64,000 nt of DNA. Origin: Sphingomonas cannabina. GTDB lineage: Bacteria; Pseudomonadota; Alphaproteobacteria; Sphingomonadales; Sphingomonadaceae. The notes beneath the pieces were generated by a model that saw only the letters and a program-made list of their open reading frames with translations, had not been told where the DNA came from and did no database searches. Positions 18,543-28,146 of this stretch are shown here, piece after piece. Position numbers and translations under genes: made by a program. Where the stretch lies: the NCBI RefSeq assembly GCF_021391395.1, contig NZ_CP090059.1, positions 3,457,001-3,521,000 of the forward strand, read 5' to 3'. The first letter of the stretch is position 1. Each line of letters opens with the position of its first letter.

Positions 18543-21500
18543 ATGGCAAGACAAACGATAAAGTCGCTGTCGCAGGCGCTCGCCGCCCGACTGACCGAAG
18601 GTGCACTCCCGGGAGAGATTGAAGGACTGAGCAAGGCGGATCGGGCCGAAGCCGCCGGCTTCGTCGCCGAGACGGCGGCGACGCGCCCGCCGGGCACCCC
18701 GGCGATCGCGCTCGAAATGGTCGAGGCCGAAGGGCGCGAGCGGCGGATGCGGCTCGCCGTCGTCAACGACGACATGCCGTTCCTGGTCGATTCGATCGCG
18801 GCGACGATCGCCGCGCACGACATCCCGATCGACCGCATCATCCACCCCGTCCTCCCCGTCACCCGTGACGCCAAGGGCGTGCTGAGCGCGATCGGCGAGG
18901 GCGGGCGCGAATCGATGATCTACATCGAGCTGCGCCGCGCCGAGGCGCGCACGCGCAACGCGCTGGTCGCCGAATTGGAGCGCAACCTCGGCCATGTCCG
19001 CAGCGCCGTCGACGACTGGCCCAAGCTGCAGGCGGCGATGCGATTCGATGCCGAACGGCTGACCGCGATCGACAATGTCGAGGGCGCGCAGCTGCTTCAG
19101 TGGTTCCACGACAAGAACATGACCCTGCTCGGCCATGAGCAATGGCGGCGGGACGGCAAGGCGAGCAACCAACTCGGCCTCGCCCGCCACGAGCTGGCGA
19201 TCCCGCTGCTCGCCGAGGCTTCGCGCAAGCTGGCGCTCACATGGTTCGAGAAGGGCGGCGCGGCGCCGCTGCTGCTCAAGTCGAACTGCATCTCGACCGT
19301 GCATCGCCGCGTGCCGCTCGACCTGGTGCTGCTGCCGTTGATCGAGAAGGACGAGGTGGTCGGCCTGTCGCTGCACGCGGGGCTGTGGACCAGCGCCGCG
19401 TTGCACAGCGAGCCCGAGGACGTGCCGGTGCTCCGCCAGCGGCTGCACGCGCTGGAGGCGAAGTTCGGCTTCGACCCCAAGGGGCATACCGGCAAGGCGC
19501 TGGCCCATGCGCTGACCGCGTTGCCGCACGACCTCACCACCGCCTTCCAGGAAGAGGAGCTGGAGCGGCTGACGCTCACCGCCATGTCGCTCGCCGACCG
19601 GCCGCGGCCGAAGCTGGAGCTGATCCGCTCGACGCTGGGGCGGCACATCTTCGCCTTCGTCTGGCTGCCGCGCGACGACGTCACCACCGCGCGCCGGGTC
19701 GGCATCGGCGAGATGCTGGCGGAGGCGGCGGACGCGACCGTGCTCAACTGGTCGATCGCGCTGGAGGACGGCGTGGTCGCGCTGATCCGCTACACGCTCG
19801 ACGTGCGCGGCAGCGGGCGGACGCCGGACGTGGCGAAGCTCGATGCCGAGATCGTGCGGATGGTGCGCGGCTGGACGCCGGCGGTGGAGGCGGCGCTGGC
19901 GGCGCTCGCCGGGGATGCGCGCGCCGCGCGGCTGACCCTGCGCTACGCCAACGCCTTCCCGAACGGCTATCGTCTCGCCTATTCGCCCGAGGAGGCGGCG
20001 CACGACATCCTGCGCCTCGGCGAGCTGACCGACGCCGGGTCGCGCGCGGTGCGCATCGTCGCCGATCCCGCGCAGCCCGACGTGCTGCGCGTGCGGCTCT
20101 ACCGGCTCGGCGGGCCGCTGCCGCTGTCGGACGCGGTGCCGGTGTTCGAGAATTTCGGCTTCCGCGTGATCGAGGAGATCCCGACCAAGCTGGCAGGCGA
20201 GGACGGCGCCTATATTCACGACTTCGGCGTGGCGTTGCCGGGCGGGGCGCTGCGCTGCGACGTCACGACCATCGAGGGCGCGATCGACGCGGTGCTCGAG
20301 GGGCGTGCCGAGAACGATGCGTTCAACCGGCTGATCGTCGAGGCGGGAATGAAGCCGGCCTCGGTCGTGCTGTTCCGGGCGTGGTTCCGCTACCTGCGCC
20401 AGACCGGCCTGCCCTATGGCCTGGTCACGGTGGTCGACGCGCTGCGGCGGGCGCCGAAGGTCGCTACGGCGCTGATCGAGCGGTTCGAGGCGGCGCATGA
20501 TCCGGCGCAGGCGAAGGGCGCCGAGGCGAAGATCGAAGCGGCGGACCGCGCGATCGAGGCGGGACTGGATGCGGTCTCGGCGATCGACGACGACCGTATC
20601 CTGCGCACCATCCGCGGGGTCGTCGACGCGACGCTGAGGACCAACGCCTTTGCGCCCGCGGCGACCGAGGCGCTGGCGTTCAAGCTCGACAGCGCCAAGG
20701 TGCCGGGCCTGCCGGCGCCGCTGCCGTGGCGCGAGATCTGGGTCTACAGCCCGCGGGTCGAGGGCATCCACCTGCGCGCCGGTCCGGTCGCGCGCGGGGG
20801 CCTCAGGTGGTCCGACCGGCGCGACGACTTCCGCACCGAGATCCTCGGCCTGATGAAGGCGCAGCGCGTCAAGAACGCCGTGATCGTGCCGACCGGGGCC
20901 AAGGGCGGCTTCTATCCCAAGCTGCTGCCGGCGCCGTCGAACCGCGACGCCTGGCTGGCGGAGGGGACGGAGAGCTACCGCATCTTCATCCGGACCTTGC
21001 TGTCGGTCACCGACAACATCGTCGAGGGCAAGGTGGTGCATCCCGAGAAGGTGCGCGTGCTCGACGGCGAGGATCCCTATTTCGTGGTCGCCGCGGACAA
21101 GGGCACCGCGACCTTCAGCGACGTCGCCAACGAGATCGCGGTCGGCCGCAACTTCTGGCTGGGCGATGCCTTCGCCTCGGGCGGCGGGCACGGCTATGAC
21201 CACAAGGCGATGGGGATCACCGCCAAGGGCGGCTGGATCTCGGTCCAGCGGCACTTCCGCGAGATGGGAGTCGACGTCCAGACGCAGTCGGTCAGCGTGG
21301 TCGGCTGCGGCGACATGTCGGGCGACGTGTTCGGCAACGGGATGCTGCTGTCGAAAGCGATCAGGCTGGTCGCGGCGTTCGACCACCGGCACATCTTCCT
21401 CGACCCCTCGCCCGATCCGGCGGCGAGCTGGGAGGAGCGCGCGCGTATGTTCGCGCTGCCGCGGTCGAGCTGGGCGGATTACGACCCCAAGCTGATCTCC

Positions 21501-23168
21501 AAGGGCGGCGGCGTGTTCGCGCGCACCGACAAGGCGATCAAGCTCAGCAAGCAGGCGGCCGAGGTGCTCGGCCTCGCCCCCGGCAGCTACGAGCCGACGG
21601 TGCTCATCTCCGCCATCCTCAAGGCGCCGGTCGACCTCATATGGTTCGGCGGCATCGGCACCTATGTGAAGGCGGCGGCCGAGAACAACGTGGCTGTCGG
21701 CGATCCTGCCAACGACCGCCTGCGCGTCGATGCCGAGCAGCTGCGCGCGAAGGTGATCGGCGAGGGCGCGAACCTGGGCGTGACGCAGGCCGCGCGCATC
21801 GCCTTCGCCACGCTCGGCGGGCGGATCAACACCGACTTCATCGACAATTCGGCCGGCGTCGACTGCTCGGACAACGAGGTCAACATCAAGATCGCGCTCA
21901 ACCGCGAGATGAACGAGGGGCGCCTCACCTTCGCCAACCGCAACAAGCTGCTGGCGAGCATGACCGACGATGTCGCGCATCTGGTGCTGGAGGACAACCG
22001 CCTGCAGACGCTGGCGCTTTCCACGATGGAGAACGACGGCGCGATCGCGGTGCCGAGCTATGTCCGCGTGATCGAGATGCTCGAGGCATCGGGCCGGCTC
22101 GACCGCAAGGTCGAGGGGCTCGGCAGCAACGAGGAGCTGCTGCGGCGCGCGCAGGAGGGCCGCGGCATGACCCGGCCCGAGCTCGCCGTGCTGCTCGCCA
22201 CCGCCAAGCTCGGGCTGCAGGATGCGATCGAGGACCGCGGGCTGGGGCTCGATCCCGAGCTGGCGCCCGATCTCCACGCCGCCTTCCCGCCGGCGATGCG
22301 CAAGAAGTTCGGCGCGGCGATCGATGCCCATCGCCTGCGCGGGGAGATCGTCGCGACCAAGCTCGCCAACCGCGTGATCAACCGGATGGGCGTGCTCCAC
22401 CCGTTCGAGCTGGCCGAGGAGGAAGGCGCGTCGATGGGCGACATCGCGGCGATGTTCGTCGCGGCCGAGCGCATCTTCGGCCTGCCCGACCTGTGGGAGG
22501 ACATCGAGAGTGCCGCGATCGGCGAAGGCGCGCGCATCGCGCTGTTCGACGAGGCGGCGACGGCGGTGCGCAGCCACATCGCCGACCTGCTCCGTGCCCA
22601 GCGGCCGGACGAAGGTCCGGGCGAGGTGGTCAAGCGGCTGAAGCCCGGCGTCGACGCGCTCGACCGCCAGGTGAAGACGCTGCTCAAGGCCGAGGCGCGC
22701 GCGGGCAGCGAACGCATCGCCGCCGTGCTGGAGGAGGCCGGCGCGCCCAAGCCGCTGGTGCGCAAGATCGTGCGGCTGTTCGAGCTCGACGGGGCGATCG
22801 GCCTCGCCGCGCTCGGCAATGCGCGCGGGATCGACGAGATCCGGCTGACCCATGCCTTCACCCATCTCGGGCAGGCGCTCGGGCTCGACTGGGCGCAGAC
22901 CGTGTCGGCGCGGATCACCACCGGCGATCCGTGGGAGCGGCTGCTGATCGCCGGCCTCGCGCGCGACTTCCAGCAGCTTCGGCTCGAGTTCCTGAGCCGG
23001 ATCGAGGGCAAGGACCCGGAGGCGGCGGTCGAGGCGTGGCTGACGGCGAACGCGGCGCGGGTGCGCCAGTTCGCCGGGCTGGTCCGGCGCGCGAAGCTGG
23101 CGGCGGCGCCCAATGCGGCGATGCTGGCGCAGATCGCGGGCCAGGCGCGGGTGCTGCTGGGGCGGTAA
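18543..23168 (+). CDS. NAD-dependent glutamate dehydrogenase, large (180 kDa) class
   Basis: 1541 residues, the normal size of the bacterial NAD-GDH class (about 1550-1620). It oxidatively deaminates glutamate to 2-oxoglutarate and ammonium. The N-terminal regulatory region contains ACT-like segments (MRLAVVNDDMPFLVDSIAATIAAHDI). The catalytic core from about residue 740 shows GPVARGGLRWSDRRDDFRTE, RVKNAVIVPTGAKGGFY and the nucleotide-binding stretch VVGCGDMSGDVFGNGML (about 918). The helical C-terminal domain is intact. The start (MARQTIKSLSQALAARL) sits shortly after the PAS gene. Confidence 0.96.
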   Translation: MARQTIKSLSQALAARLTEGALPGEIEGLSKADRAEAAGFVAETAATRPPGTPAIALEMVEAEGRERRMRLAVVNDDMPFLVDSIAATIAAHDIPIDRIIHPVLPVTRDAKGVLSAIGEGGRESMIYIELRRAEARTRNALVAELERNLGHVRSAVDDWPKLQAAMRFDAERLTAIDNVEGAQLLQWFHDKNMTLLGHEQWRRDGKASNQLGLARHELAIPLLAEASRKLALTWFEKGGAAPLLLKSNCISTVHRRVPLDLVLLPLIEKDEVVGLSLHAGLWTSAALHSEPEDVPVLRQRLHALEAKFGFDPKGHTGKALAHALTALPHDLTTAFQEEELERLTLTAMSLADRPRPKLELIRSTLGRHIFAFVWLPRDDVTTARRVGIGEMLAEAADATVLNWSIALEDGVVALIRYTLDVRGSGRTPDVAKLDAEIVRMVRGWTPAVEAALAALAGDARAARLTLRYANAFPNGYRLAYSPEEAAHDILRLGELTDAGSRAVRIVADPAQPDVLRVRLYRLGGPLPLSDAVPVFENFGFRVIEEIPTKLAGEDGAYIHDFGVALPGGALRCDVTTIEGAIDAVLEGRAENDAFNRLIVEAGMKPASVVLFRAWFRYLRQTGLPYGLVTVVDALRRAPKVATALIERFEAAHDPAQAKGAEAKIEAADRAIEAGLDAVSAIDDDRILRTIRGVVDATLRTNAFAPAATEALAFKLDSAKVPGLPAPLPWREIWVYSPRVEGIHLRAGPVARGGLRWSDRRDDFRTEILGLMKAQRVKNAVIVPTGAKGGFYPKLLPAPSNRDAWLAEGTESYRIFIRTLLSVTDNIVEGKVVHPEKVRVLDGEDPYFVVAADKGTATFSDVANEIAVGRNFWLGDAFASGGGHGYDHKAMGITAKGGWISVQRHFREMGVDVQTQSVSVVGCGDMSGDVFGNGMLLSKAIRLVAAFDHRHIFLDPSPDPAASWEERARMFALPRSSWADYDPKLISKGGGVFARTDKAIKLSKQAAEVLGLAPGSYEPTVLISAILKAPVDLIWFGGIGTYVKAAAENNVAVGDPANDRLRVDAEQLRAKVIGEGANLGVTQAARIAFATLGGRINTDFIDNSAGVDCSDNEVNIKIALNREMNEGRLTFANRNKLLASMTDDVAHLVLEDNRLQTLALSTMENDGAIAVPSYVRVIEMLEASGRLDRKVEGLGSNEELLRRAQEGRGMTRPELAVLLATAKLGLQDAIEDRGLGLDPELAPDLHAAFPPAMRKKFGAAIDAHRLRGEIVATKLANRVINRMGVLHPFELAEEEGASMGDIAAMFVAAERIFGLPDLWEDIESAAIGEGARIALFDEAATAVRSHIADLLRAQRPDEGPGEVVKRLKPGVDALDRQVKTLLKAEARAGSERIAAVLEEAGAPKPLVRKIVRLFELDGAIGLAALGNARGIDEIRLTHAFTHLGQALGLDWAQTVSARITTGDPWERLLIAGLARDFQQLRLEFLSRIEGKDPEAAVEAWLTANAARVRQFAGLVRRAKLAAAPNAAMLAQIAGQARVLLGR

Positions 23169-23193
23169 GCGTCGGCTCGGTCTGCTTGAATCT

Positions 23194-23263
23194 GTTCCCC
23201 GGCGAAGGCCGGGGTCCAGATGCGAGCGGTCCGATTCTGGGCCCCGGCCTTCGCCGGGGAACG
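23194..23263. repeat. intergenic inverted repeat, family R3 (copy 1)
   Basis: GTTCCCCGGCGAAGGCCGGGG and its complement CCCCGGCCTTCGCCGGGGAAC flank a 25-30 bp centre. A second copy lies at 39438-39507. It sits just 3' of the glutamate dehydrogenase gene and may serve as a bidirectional terminator between convergent genes. Confidence 0.85.
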
Positions 23264-23264
23264 G

Positions 23265-23537
23265 CTATTTCAGGCCGGAAGGATCCTCGCCGGTCTGCGC
23301 CTCATGGAACAGCCAGCTGCGGATCGCGCTGGCGAGGTTGGGCGGATCGGCCGCCTCGATCCGCGCCGCGTCGATCGCCGCGACCAGTGCGGACAGCGGC
23401 AATGCGCGGTCGGCAGCGGCCGCTTCCAGCGCCTGCCAGAAGAGCGGCTCCAGGCTGATCGAGGTCTCGTGCCCGGCGATGGTGATCGAGCGTTTCACCG
23501 GGCCGAGGAAGCCGCCGGGGGGTGGGATAACCTTCAT
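23265..23537 (-). CDS. ribbon-helix-helix domain protein
   Basis: 90 residues. GPVKRSITIAGHETSISLEPLFWQALEAAA is the beta-strand plus first helix of the RHH_4 family, followed by PLSALVAAID and LASAIRSWLF. Such proteins are small DNA-binding or arylsulfotransferase-associated proteins of unknown target, frequent in alphaproteobacteria. Its ribosome-binding purine run (GGGGAGGGG) is contributed by the end of the adjacent R4 repeat. The upstream gene on the same strand is cobT, with the repeat between them. Confidence 0.75.
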   Translation of the reverse strand: MKVIPPPGGFLGPVKRSITIAGHETSISLEPLFWQALEAAAADRALPLSALVAAIDAARIEAADPPNLASAIRSWLFHEAQTGEDPSGLK

Positions 23538-23702
23538 AGCCCCTCCCCTTCAGGAGTTGCAGGTCGGTCATGCCCCCGGCATGACCTAAACGATGCGGGG
23601 CATCGTTTACCTGCAACTGGGTTGGGGGTGGGGCAGTGCGGCAGGCCATATCGCTTGGGGCGAGGCCCCACCCCGACCCCTCCCCTGAAGGGGAGGGGCT
23701 TG
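23537..23702. repeat. intergenic inverted repeat, family R4 (copy 1)
   Basis: Starts TAGCCCCTCCCCTTCAGGAG and ends TCCCCTGAAGGGGAGGGGCT. The inner arms are GGTTGGGGGTGGGG / CCCCACCCCGACCCC, and a TGCCCCCGGCA...AAACGATGCGGGGCATCGTTT hairpin is inserted. A simpler copy is at 34304-34408. It separates the RHH gene from cobT. Confidence 0.8.
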
Positions 23703-23715
23703 AGCCAACCGACCC

Positions 23716-25545
23716 TCACGCCTCCTCGAACAGCCCGGCGAGCTGCTCGATCATCGTGCCGGCGAGCTGGTCGGCGTCCATGATCGTCACCGCCTTCTGG
23801 TAGTAGCGCGTCACGTCGTGGCCGATGCCGATCGCGACCAGCTCGACCGGCGAGCGCGCCTCGATCCAGCCGATCACCTGCCTGAGGTGCCGCTCCAGAT
23901 AGCTGCCCGAATTGACCGACAGCGTCGAATCGTCGACCGGCGCGCCGTCGGAGATCACCATCAGGATCTTGCGGTCCTCGCTCCGCGCGATCAGCCGCTG
24001 GTGCGCCCACAGCAGCGCCTCGCCGTCGATGTTCTCCTTGAGCAGCCCCTCGCGCATCATCAGCCCGAGGCTGCGCTTGGCGCGGCGCCACGGCTCGTCG
24101 GCCTGCTTGTAGACGATGTGGCGGACGTCGTTGAGCCGGCCAGGCTGCGGCGGCCGGCCCGCCGCCAGCCATGCCTCGCGCGCCTGCCCGCCCTTCCACG
24201 CGCGGGTGGTGAAGCCGAGGATCTCGGTCTTGACCCCGACCCGCTCCAAGGTGCGCGCGAGGATGTCGGCGCTGATCGCCGCGATCGAGATCGGGCGGCC
24301 CCGCATCGACCCCGAATTGTCGATCAGGATGGTGACGACGGTATCCTTGAACTCGGTGTCGCGCTCGACCTTGTAGGACAGCGACTGCATCGGGTTGACC
24401 ACCACCCGCGCCAGCCGCGCCGCGTCGAGCAATCCCTCCTCCTGGTCGAAGTCCCACGAGCGCGCCTGCTGCGCCATCAGCCGGCGCTGGAGGCGGTTGG
24501 CGAGCTTGGTCACCACGCCCTGGAGATGGACCAGCTGCTGGTCGAGATAGGCGCGCAGGCGGTCGAGCTCGTCCTCGTCGCACAGCTCGGTCGCAGCGAT
24601 CACCTCATCGAAGCGCGTGGTGAACGCCTTGTACTCGAACTGCGGCGGCATGTCCGACCAGGGGCGGTTCGGGCGTACTGGCATCATGCCCTCGTCGCCC
24701 TCGTCGCCGGGCTCGCCCTCGGCGTCGTCGAGGCTGTCCTCGCCCTGCTCGCTCGCCTCGCCGTCGTCGGCATCGGTATCGCGCTGCTCGCCGCGCGCCT
24801 CGACCTGGCCCTCGCCGGCGGCGCCTTCCTCGTCGCCGTCGTCGCCTTCGTCCTGCTCCTGCTCCTCCGTGCCCTCGTCGTCGCTGCCGCCCTCGTCGCT
24901 CTCGTCGGGCTTCATGTCGCCTTCGGTGAGCTCAAGGTCCTCGAGCAGGCGCGTGACCAGATCGGCGAACGCCCGCTGGTCGTCGATCGCGAGGCCGAGC
25001 GCGTCGAGCTCGGCGCCAGCCTTCTCCTCGACCCATTCCGATACCAGCGCCAGGCCGGCAGTCGCGCTCTCGGGGGCCGCGCGGCCGGTCAGCCGCTCGC
25101 GCACCATCAGGCCGATCGCGGTCGACAGCGGCACTTCCTCGGGCGTGCGGGCGCGGGCGATCGGATCGGACTTCATCCGCATCTCCAGCGCCTGGTCGAG
25201 GTTGTCGGCGATGCCGGCATAACCCTTCGACCCCAGCGCCTCGACCCGCGCGGTCTCGACCGCGTCGAACACCGCGCGCGCCACCGCCTCCTGCGGGGCG
25301 CCGCGGGCGTGGAGGGCCGTATCGTGGTGGCGCAGGCGCAGCGCGAAGCTGTCGGCGAAGCCCCTCGCCTCTGCGACCTGGTCGGCAGGCAGGGTGCGCG
25401 CGGGCATCGGCACCTTGAGGTGACGCCCGGCCTGGCTCGGTGCGTCGGCGGTGAAGGCGAGCTCGACGTCCTCCTTGCCCGACAGCGCGCGGGCAGTGCC
25501 GGCGAGCACCGACTTGAAGCGGTCGAGAGGGGTTTCCTGAGCCAT
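23716..25545 (-). CDS. cobT: cobaltochelatase subunit CobT
   Basis: 609 residues. CobT and CobS form the AAA+ complex that drives CobN to insert cobalt into hydrogenobyrinic acid a,c-diamide in aerobic B12 synthesis. The N-terminal CobT domain is followed by a strongly acidic low-complexity linker (about 205-300, rich in D, E and G). The C-terminal VWA domain has the MIDAS motif [11 protein letters not shown] (about 408) and the matching Thr/Asp residues ([12 protein letters not shown]). The ATG overlaps the stop of the upstream VapC-like toxin gene by one base (TAATG), which separates it from cobS. Confidence 0.94.
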   Translation of the reverse strand: MAQETPLDRFKSVLAGTARALSGKEDVELAFTADAPSQAGRHLKVPMPARTLPADQVAEARGFADSFALRLRHHDTALHARGAPQEAVARAVFDAVETARVEALGSKGYAGIADNLDQALEMRMKSDPIARARTPEEVPLSTAIGLMVRERLTGRAAPESATAGLALVSEWVEEKAGAELDALGLAIDDQRAFADLVTRLLEDLELTEGDMKPDESDEGGSDDEGTEEQEQDEGDDGDEEGAAGEGQVEARGEQRDTDADDGEASEQGEDSLDDAEGEPGDEGDEGMMPVRPNRPWSDMPPQFEYKAFTTRFDEVIAATELCDEDELDRLRAYLDQQLVHLQGVVTKLANRLQRRLMAQQARSWDFDQEEGLLDAARLARVVVNPMQSLSYKVERDTEFKDTVVTILIDNSGSMRGRPISIAAISADILARTLERVGVKTEILGFTTRAWKGGQAREAWLAAGRPPQPGRLNDVRHIVYKQADEPWRRAKRSLGLMMREGLLKENIDGEALLWAHQRLIARSEDRKILMVISDGAPVDDSTLSVNSGSYLERHLRQVIGWIEARSPVELVAIGIGHDVTRYYQKAVTIMDADQLAGTMIEQLAGLFEEA

Positions 25546-25931
25546 TACCAGAGCGTCTCGCAGCCGAAGCCCACAAAGGCGCGATCCCGCGTCAGGACGG
25601 TCAATCCCTCGATCAGCGCCTGCGCGGCGAGCAGACGGTCGAACGGATCGCGATGCTCGCTTTCGAGCAAGCCCCCGCGAAGGCCATGCTCATGCCGCAC
25701 GTCGAGGTGATGGAAACCGTCGTCGCGGATAACGGCATCGAATGCGTCGAGCCGGCGGCCGACCGACGGCAATCGGCCCGAGCGGAATTTGGTCGCAAGC
25801 TCCCAGGCCGTCGCCGCGCTGACGAAGATGGTGTTGGTCCTATCCGCCATGATCGCGCGAGCGGCCGGTGACAACGCCGGATCGGCATTCCACCACCAGA
25901 TCAGCGTATGACTGTCGAGCAGGCACTTCAC
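25545..25931 (-). CDS. vapC: VapC-like PIN-domain toxin
   Basis: 128 residues from GTG at 25931; the GTG overlaps the antitoxin stop (GTGA). PIN-domain ribonuclease signature: [13 protein letters not shown] with Asp6, WELATKF with Glu44, [13 protein letters not shown] with Asp95/Asp98, and LTRDRAF with Asp116. These are the Mg-binding acidic residues of the family. It presumably cleaves tRNA or rRNA when freed from its antitoxin. The 3' end touches the cobT start (TAATG), so the toxin is read through as part of the cobS-cobT transcription unit. Confidence 0.9.
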   Translation of the reverse strand: MKCLLDSHTLIWWWNADPALSPAARAIMADRTNTIFVSAATAWELATKFRSGRLPSVGRRLDAFDAVIRDDGFHHLDVRHEHGLRGGLLESEHRDPFDRLLAAQALIEGLTVLTRDRAFVGFGCETLW

Positions 25932-26215
25932 GTCTTCGGCTCGTCGGCGAACTCGCATGCGAAGGCATCGAGCTCCTCGTCGGAATAGAAGGGATCGAAC
26001 CACACCGAATCCGGAATCCCGTCGAACTCGCCCTTGAACCGCCCCGGCTTGCGCGGCGGCAGGTCGACCGGATCGACCGGCACCAGCTTGGCGTAGGGCA
26101 CTCCCGCCTTCGCGAGGATGATCTCCTCGCCTGCGTGCGCGCGATCCATCAGCCGCGACAGATGGGTCTTGGCGTCGTGGACGTTGAACGTCTTCTGCGG
26201 ATCGGCTTCGGCCAT
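25928..26215 (-). CDS. Phd/YefM-type antitoxin
   Basis: 95 residues. The N-terminal part has the Phd/YefM fold pattern: FNVHDAKTHLSRLMDRAHAGEEIILAKAG, then VPYAKLVPV. The C-terminal tail (PGRFKGEFDGIPDSVWFDPFYSDEELDAFACEF) is the expected toxin-wrapping segment. A strong AGGAGGT site precedes the ATG at 26215, as is common for antitoxins that must be overproduced. The stop overlaps the toxin start. A perfect palindrome lies just upstream. Confidence 0.9.
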   Translation of the reverse strand: MAEADPQKTFNVHDAKTHLSRLMDRAHAGEEIILAKAGVPYAKLVPVDPVDLPPRKPGRFKGEFDGIPDSVWFDPFYSDEELDAFACEFADEPKT

Positions 26216-26227
26216 CGCGCACCTCCT

Positions 26228-26250
26228 GTGGACTAAGTAGGTTAGTCCAC
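26228..26250. promoter_or_regulatory. candidate autoregulatory operator of the toxin-antitoxin pair
   Basis: Perfect 9-bp arms GTGGACTAA and TTAGTCCAC separated by 5 bp, 13-35 bp upstream of the antitoxin start codon and 8 bp after the cobS stop. The location fits a Phd/VapB autorepression site; a weak terminator for cobS is the alternative, although no T-run follows. Confidence 0.6.
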
Positions 26251-26258
26251 CCGATTCC

Positions 26259-27263
26259 TCAAGCCTTCCCCACCACGCTCTCCGGCAGGTCCGTCCCGAA
26301 CACGCGCTGGTAGTATTCGGCGACCAGCGGCCGCTCGGCGTCGTCGCACTTGTTGAGGAACGACAGGCGGAAGGCGAAGCCGACGTCGCCGAAGATCAGC
26401 GCGTTCTGCGCCCAGGTGATCACCGTGCGCGGGCTCATCACGGTCGAGATGTCGCCGTTGATGAAGCCACGGCGGGTCAAGTCCGCCACGCGCACCATGT
26501 TGTCGACCGTCTCCTTACCGCCGGGCTTGTCGTATTCGCCCGACTTGGCGAGCACGATCTGCGCCTCGACCGCCGCCGGCAGGTAGTTGAGCGTCACCAC
26601 GATGTTCCAGCGGTCCATCTGGCCCTGGTTGATCTGCTGGGTACCGTGATAGAGCCCGCTGGTGTCGCCGAGGCCGATGGTGTTGGCGGTGGCGAACAGG
26701 CGGAAGAAGGGATTGGGCCGGATCACCCGGTTCTGGTCGAGCAGGGTCAGCTTGCCCTCGGTCTCCAGCACGCGCTGGATCACGAACATCACGTCGGGGC
26801 GGCCGGCGTCATACTCGTCGAACACCAATGCCGTAGGGGTCTGCAGCGCCCAGGGCAGCAGGCCCTCGCGGAACTCGGTGACCTGCTGGCCGTCCTTGAG
26901 CACGATCGCGTCGCGGCCGATCAGGTCGATGCGGCTGATGTGCGCGTCGAGGTTGATGCGGATGCACGGCCAGTTGAGCCGCGCCGCCACCTGCTCGATG
27001 TGGGTCGACTTGCCGGTGCCGTGATAGCCCTGCACCATCACGCGGCGGTTGTGCGCGAAGCCGGCGAGGATCGCGAGCGTGGTGTCGGGATCGAACACAT
27101 AGGCCGGGTCGAGATCGGGCACGCGCTCGTCCGCCTCGCTGAAGGCGGGCACCTCCAGATCCGAGTCGATGCCGAACAGCTCGCGCACCTTCACCACCTT
27201 GTCAGGGGCGTCGAGGATCGTGGTCTCGCGGCTGTCGGGCTGGGTGTTGGGGATGTCGGTCAT
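26259..27263 (-). CDS. cobS: cobaltochelatase subunit CobS
   Basis: 334 residues, the usual length. MoxR-like AAA+ ATPase: Walker [19 protein letters not shown] (about 83), Walker [14 protein letters not shown] (about 145), and sensor segment [20 protein letters not shown]. The N-terminal CobS-specific segment ([19 protein letters not shown]) is present. It works with CobT and CobN in aerobic cobalamin synthesis. Its usual partner cobT is separated from it by the toxin-antitoxin pair. Confidence 0.95.
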   Translation of the reverse strand: MTDIPNTQPDSRETTILDAPDKVVKVRELFGIDSDLEVPAFSEADERVPDLDPAYVFDPDTTLAILAGFAHNRRVMVQGYHGTGKSTHIEQVAARLNWPCIRINLDAHISRIDLIGRDAIVLKDGQQVTEFREGLLPWALQTPTALVFDEYDAGRPDVMFVIQRVLETEGKLTLLDQNRVIRPNPFFRLFATANTIGLGDTSGLYHGTQQINQGQMDRWNIVVTLNYLPAAVEAQIVLAKSGEYDKPGGKETVDNMVRVADLTRRGFINGDISTVMSPRTVITWAQNALIFGDVGFAFRLSFLNKCDDAERPLVAEYYQRVFGTDLPESVVGKA

Positions 27264-27276
27264 GATGCGCTACCGT

Positions 27277-27360
27277 TCGGACTGAGCTCGTCGAAGCCCC
27301 TGTCCTCCCCTCAACGCACGAGTCAGAGGAACGGCACTTCGTAGGGCTCAGTGCGAACGG
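27277..27360. repeat. intergenic inverted repeat, family R6 (degenerate copy 1)
   Basis: CGTTCGGACTGAGCTCGTCGAAG on the left is answered by CTTCGTAGGGCTCAGTGCGAACG on the right, imperfectly. It is related to the repeat at 29508-29600 (GTCGAAGCCCTGTCCTT...CCCTTCGACAAGCTCAGGGCGAGCG). It lies between cobS and the HxlR regulator gene. Confidence 0.7.
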
Positions 27361-27372
27361 ATGGCGAGAAGG

Positions 27373-28065
27373 TCAAGCCGCAGCGGCTTCGATTTCGATC
27401 TTCGGCGGCAGCGGGAACAGCGTCACGAAGCGTTCGGCGAGCGCGCGGTCGCCCTCCAGCGTGAGCATGTCGTTGGCCTCGGCGGCGGCGATCGGCAGGC
27501 CGCCGTAGACGATCGCCGCCATCCCCATCGGTGTGGTCTCGAACACCACATCGCCCTCCGGCTCGGCGCGGCGCACCTTGATCTCCTCGTCGGTCAGCAC
27601 GCCCACGAAGCCTTCGTCGCCGAAGCGAAAGCCGATCGTGGCGCCGATCCCCTTCGCGCGTGCCCGGTCGTACATGGTGCGGAACGACAGCATGATCGAG
27701 GCGGCCGACACCGGCAGCGACGGATCGTGCGCCGGCGAGCGCGTCGCCCAGCGGCCGAGCTCCTGGATCGCCGTTTCGCTCTCATAACCCCAGGGCGTCA
27801 GCTCATAGACCTGCACCGACGCAGGCGGCGGCAGCTTGCGACGCTTGAGGATGCCGGCGCGCTCCAGCCCCTCGAGCCGCTGGGTCAGCACGTTGGCGCT
27901 GATCCCCGGCAGGCCCTGGCGCAGCTCGCCGAAGCGGCGCGGCCCGAACATCAGCTCGCGCACGATCAGGAGCGACCAGCGTTCGCCCACCAGCTCCATG
28001 GCGAAGGCGGTGCCGCACGCATCGTCGTACCACCGTTTTTCCGCGCCATTTCCGTGTTTAGTCAT
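27373..28065 (-). CDS. HxlR-family transcriptional regulator
   Basis: 230 residues from ATG at 28065; an in-frame ATG at 28080 (MKLEKM) is also possible. The N-terminal winged helix is HxlR type: CGTAFAMELVGERWSLLIVRELMFGPRRFGELRQGLPGIS, then NVLTQRLEGLERAGI. The C-terminal 120 residues (FRTMYDRARAKGIGATIGFRFGDEGFVGVL...) resemble the extra SCP2-like domain found in some family members. It is divergent from the VOC/DUF1428 cassette, with an 81 bp gap, and is the obvious candidate regulator of that cassette. Confidence 0.88.
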   Translation of the reverse strand: MTKHGNGAEKRWYDDACGTAFAMELVGERWSLLIVRELMFGPRRFGELRQGLPGISANVLTQRLEGLERAGILKRRKLPPPASVQVYELTPWGYESETAIQELGRWATRSPAHDPSLPVSAASIMLSFRTMYDRARAKGIGATIGFRFGDEGFVGVLTDEEIKVRRAEPEGDVVFETTPMGMAAIVYGGLPIAAAEANDMLTLEGDRALAERFVTLFPLPPKIEIEAAAA

Positions 28066-28146
28066 TTTTTCTAACTTCATAGTTGCTTTTGATAACTGAG
28101 TCGTGCAGATACGCCTTCGTCGATTCGTTTTCAAGGGAGAAGGGCC

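Noticed and set aside
17136..22865. 1909-codon open frame on the minus strand opposite NAD-glutamate dehydrogenase
   Set aside because: Composition is that of an antisense shadow of a high-GC gene (Arg/Ala/Asp/His-rich, no fold motifs). The plus-strand frame has complete dehydrogenase motifs, and the minus frame also runs across the PAS gene.
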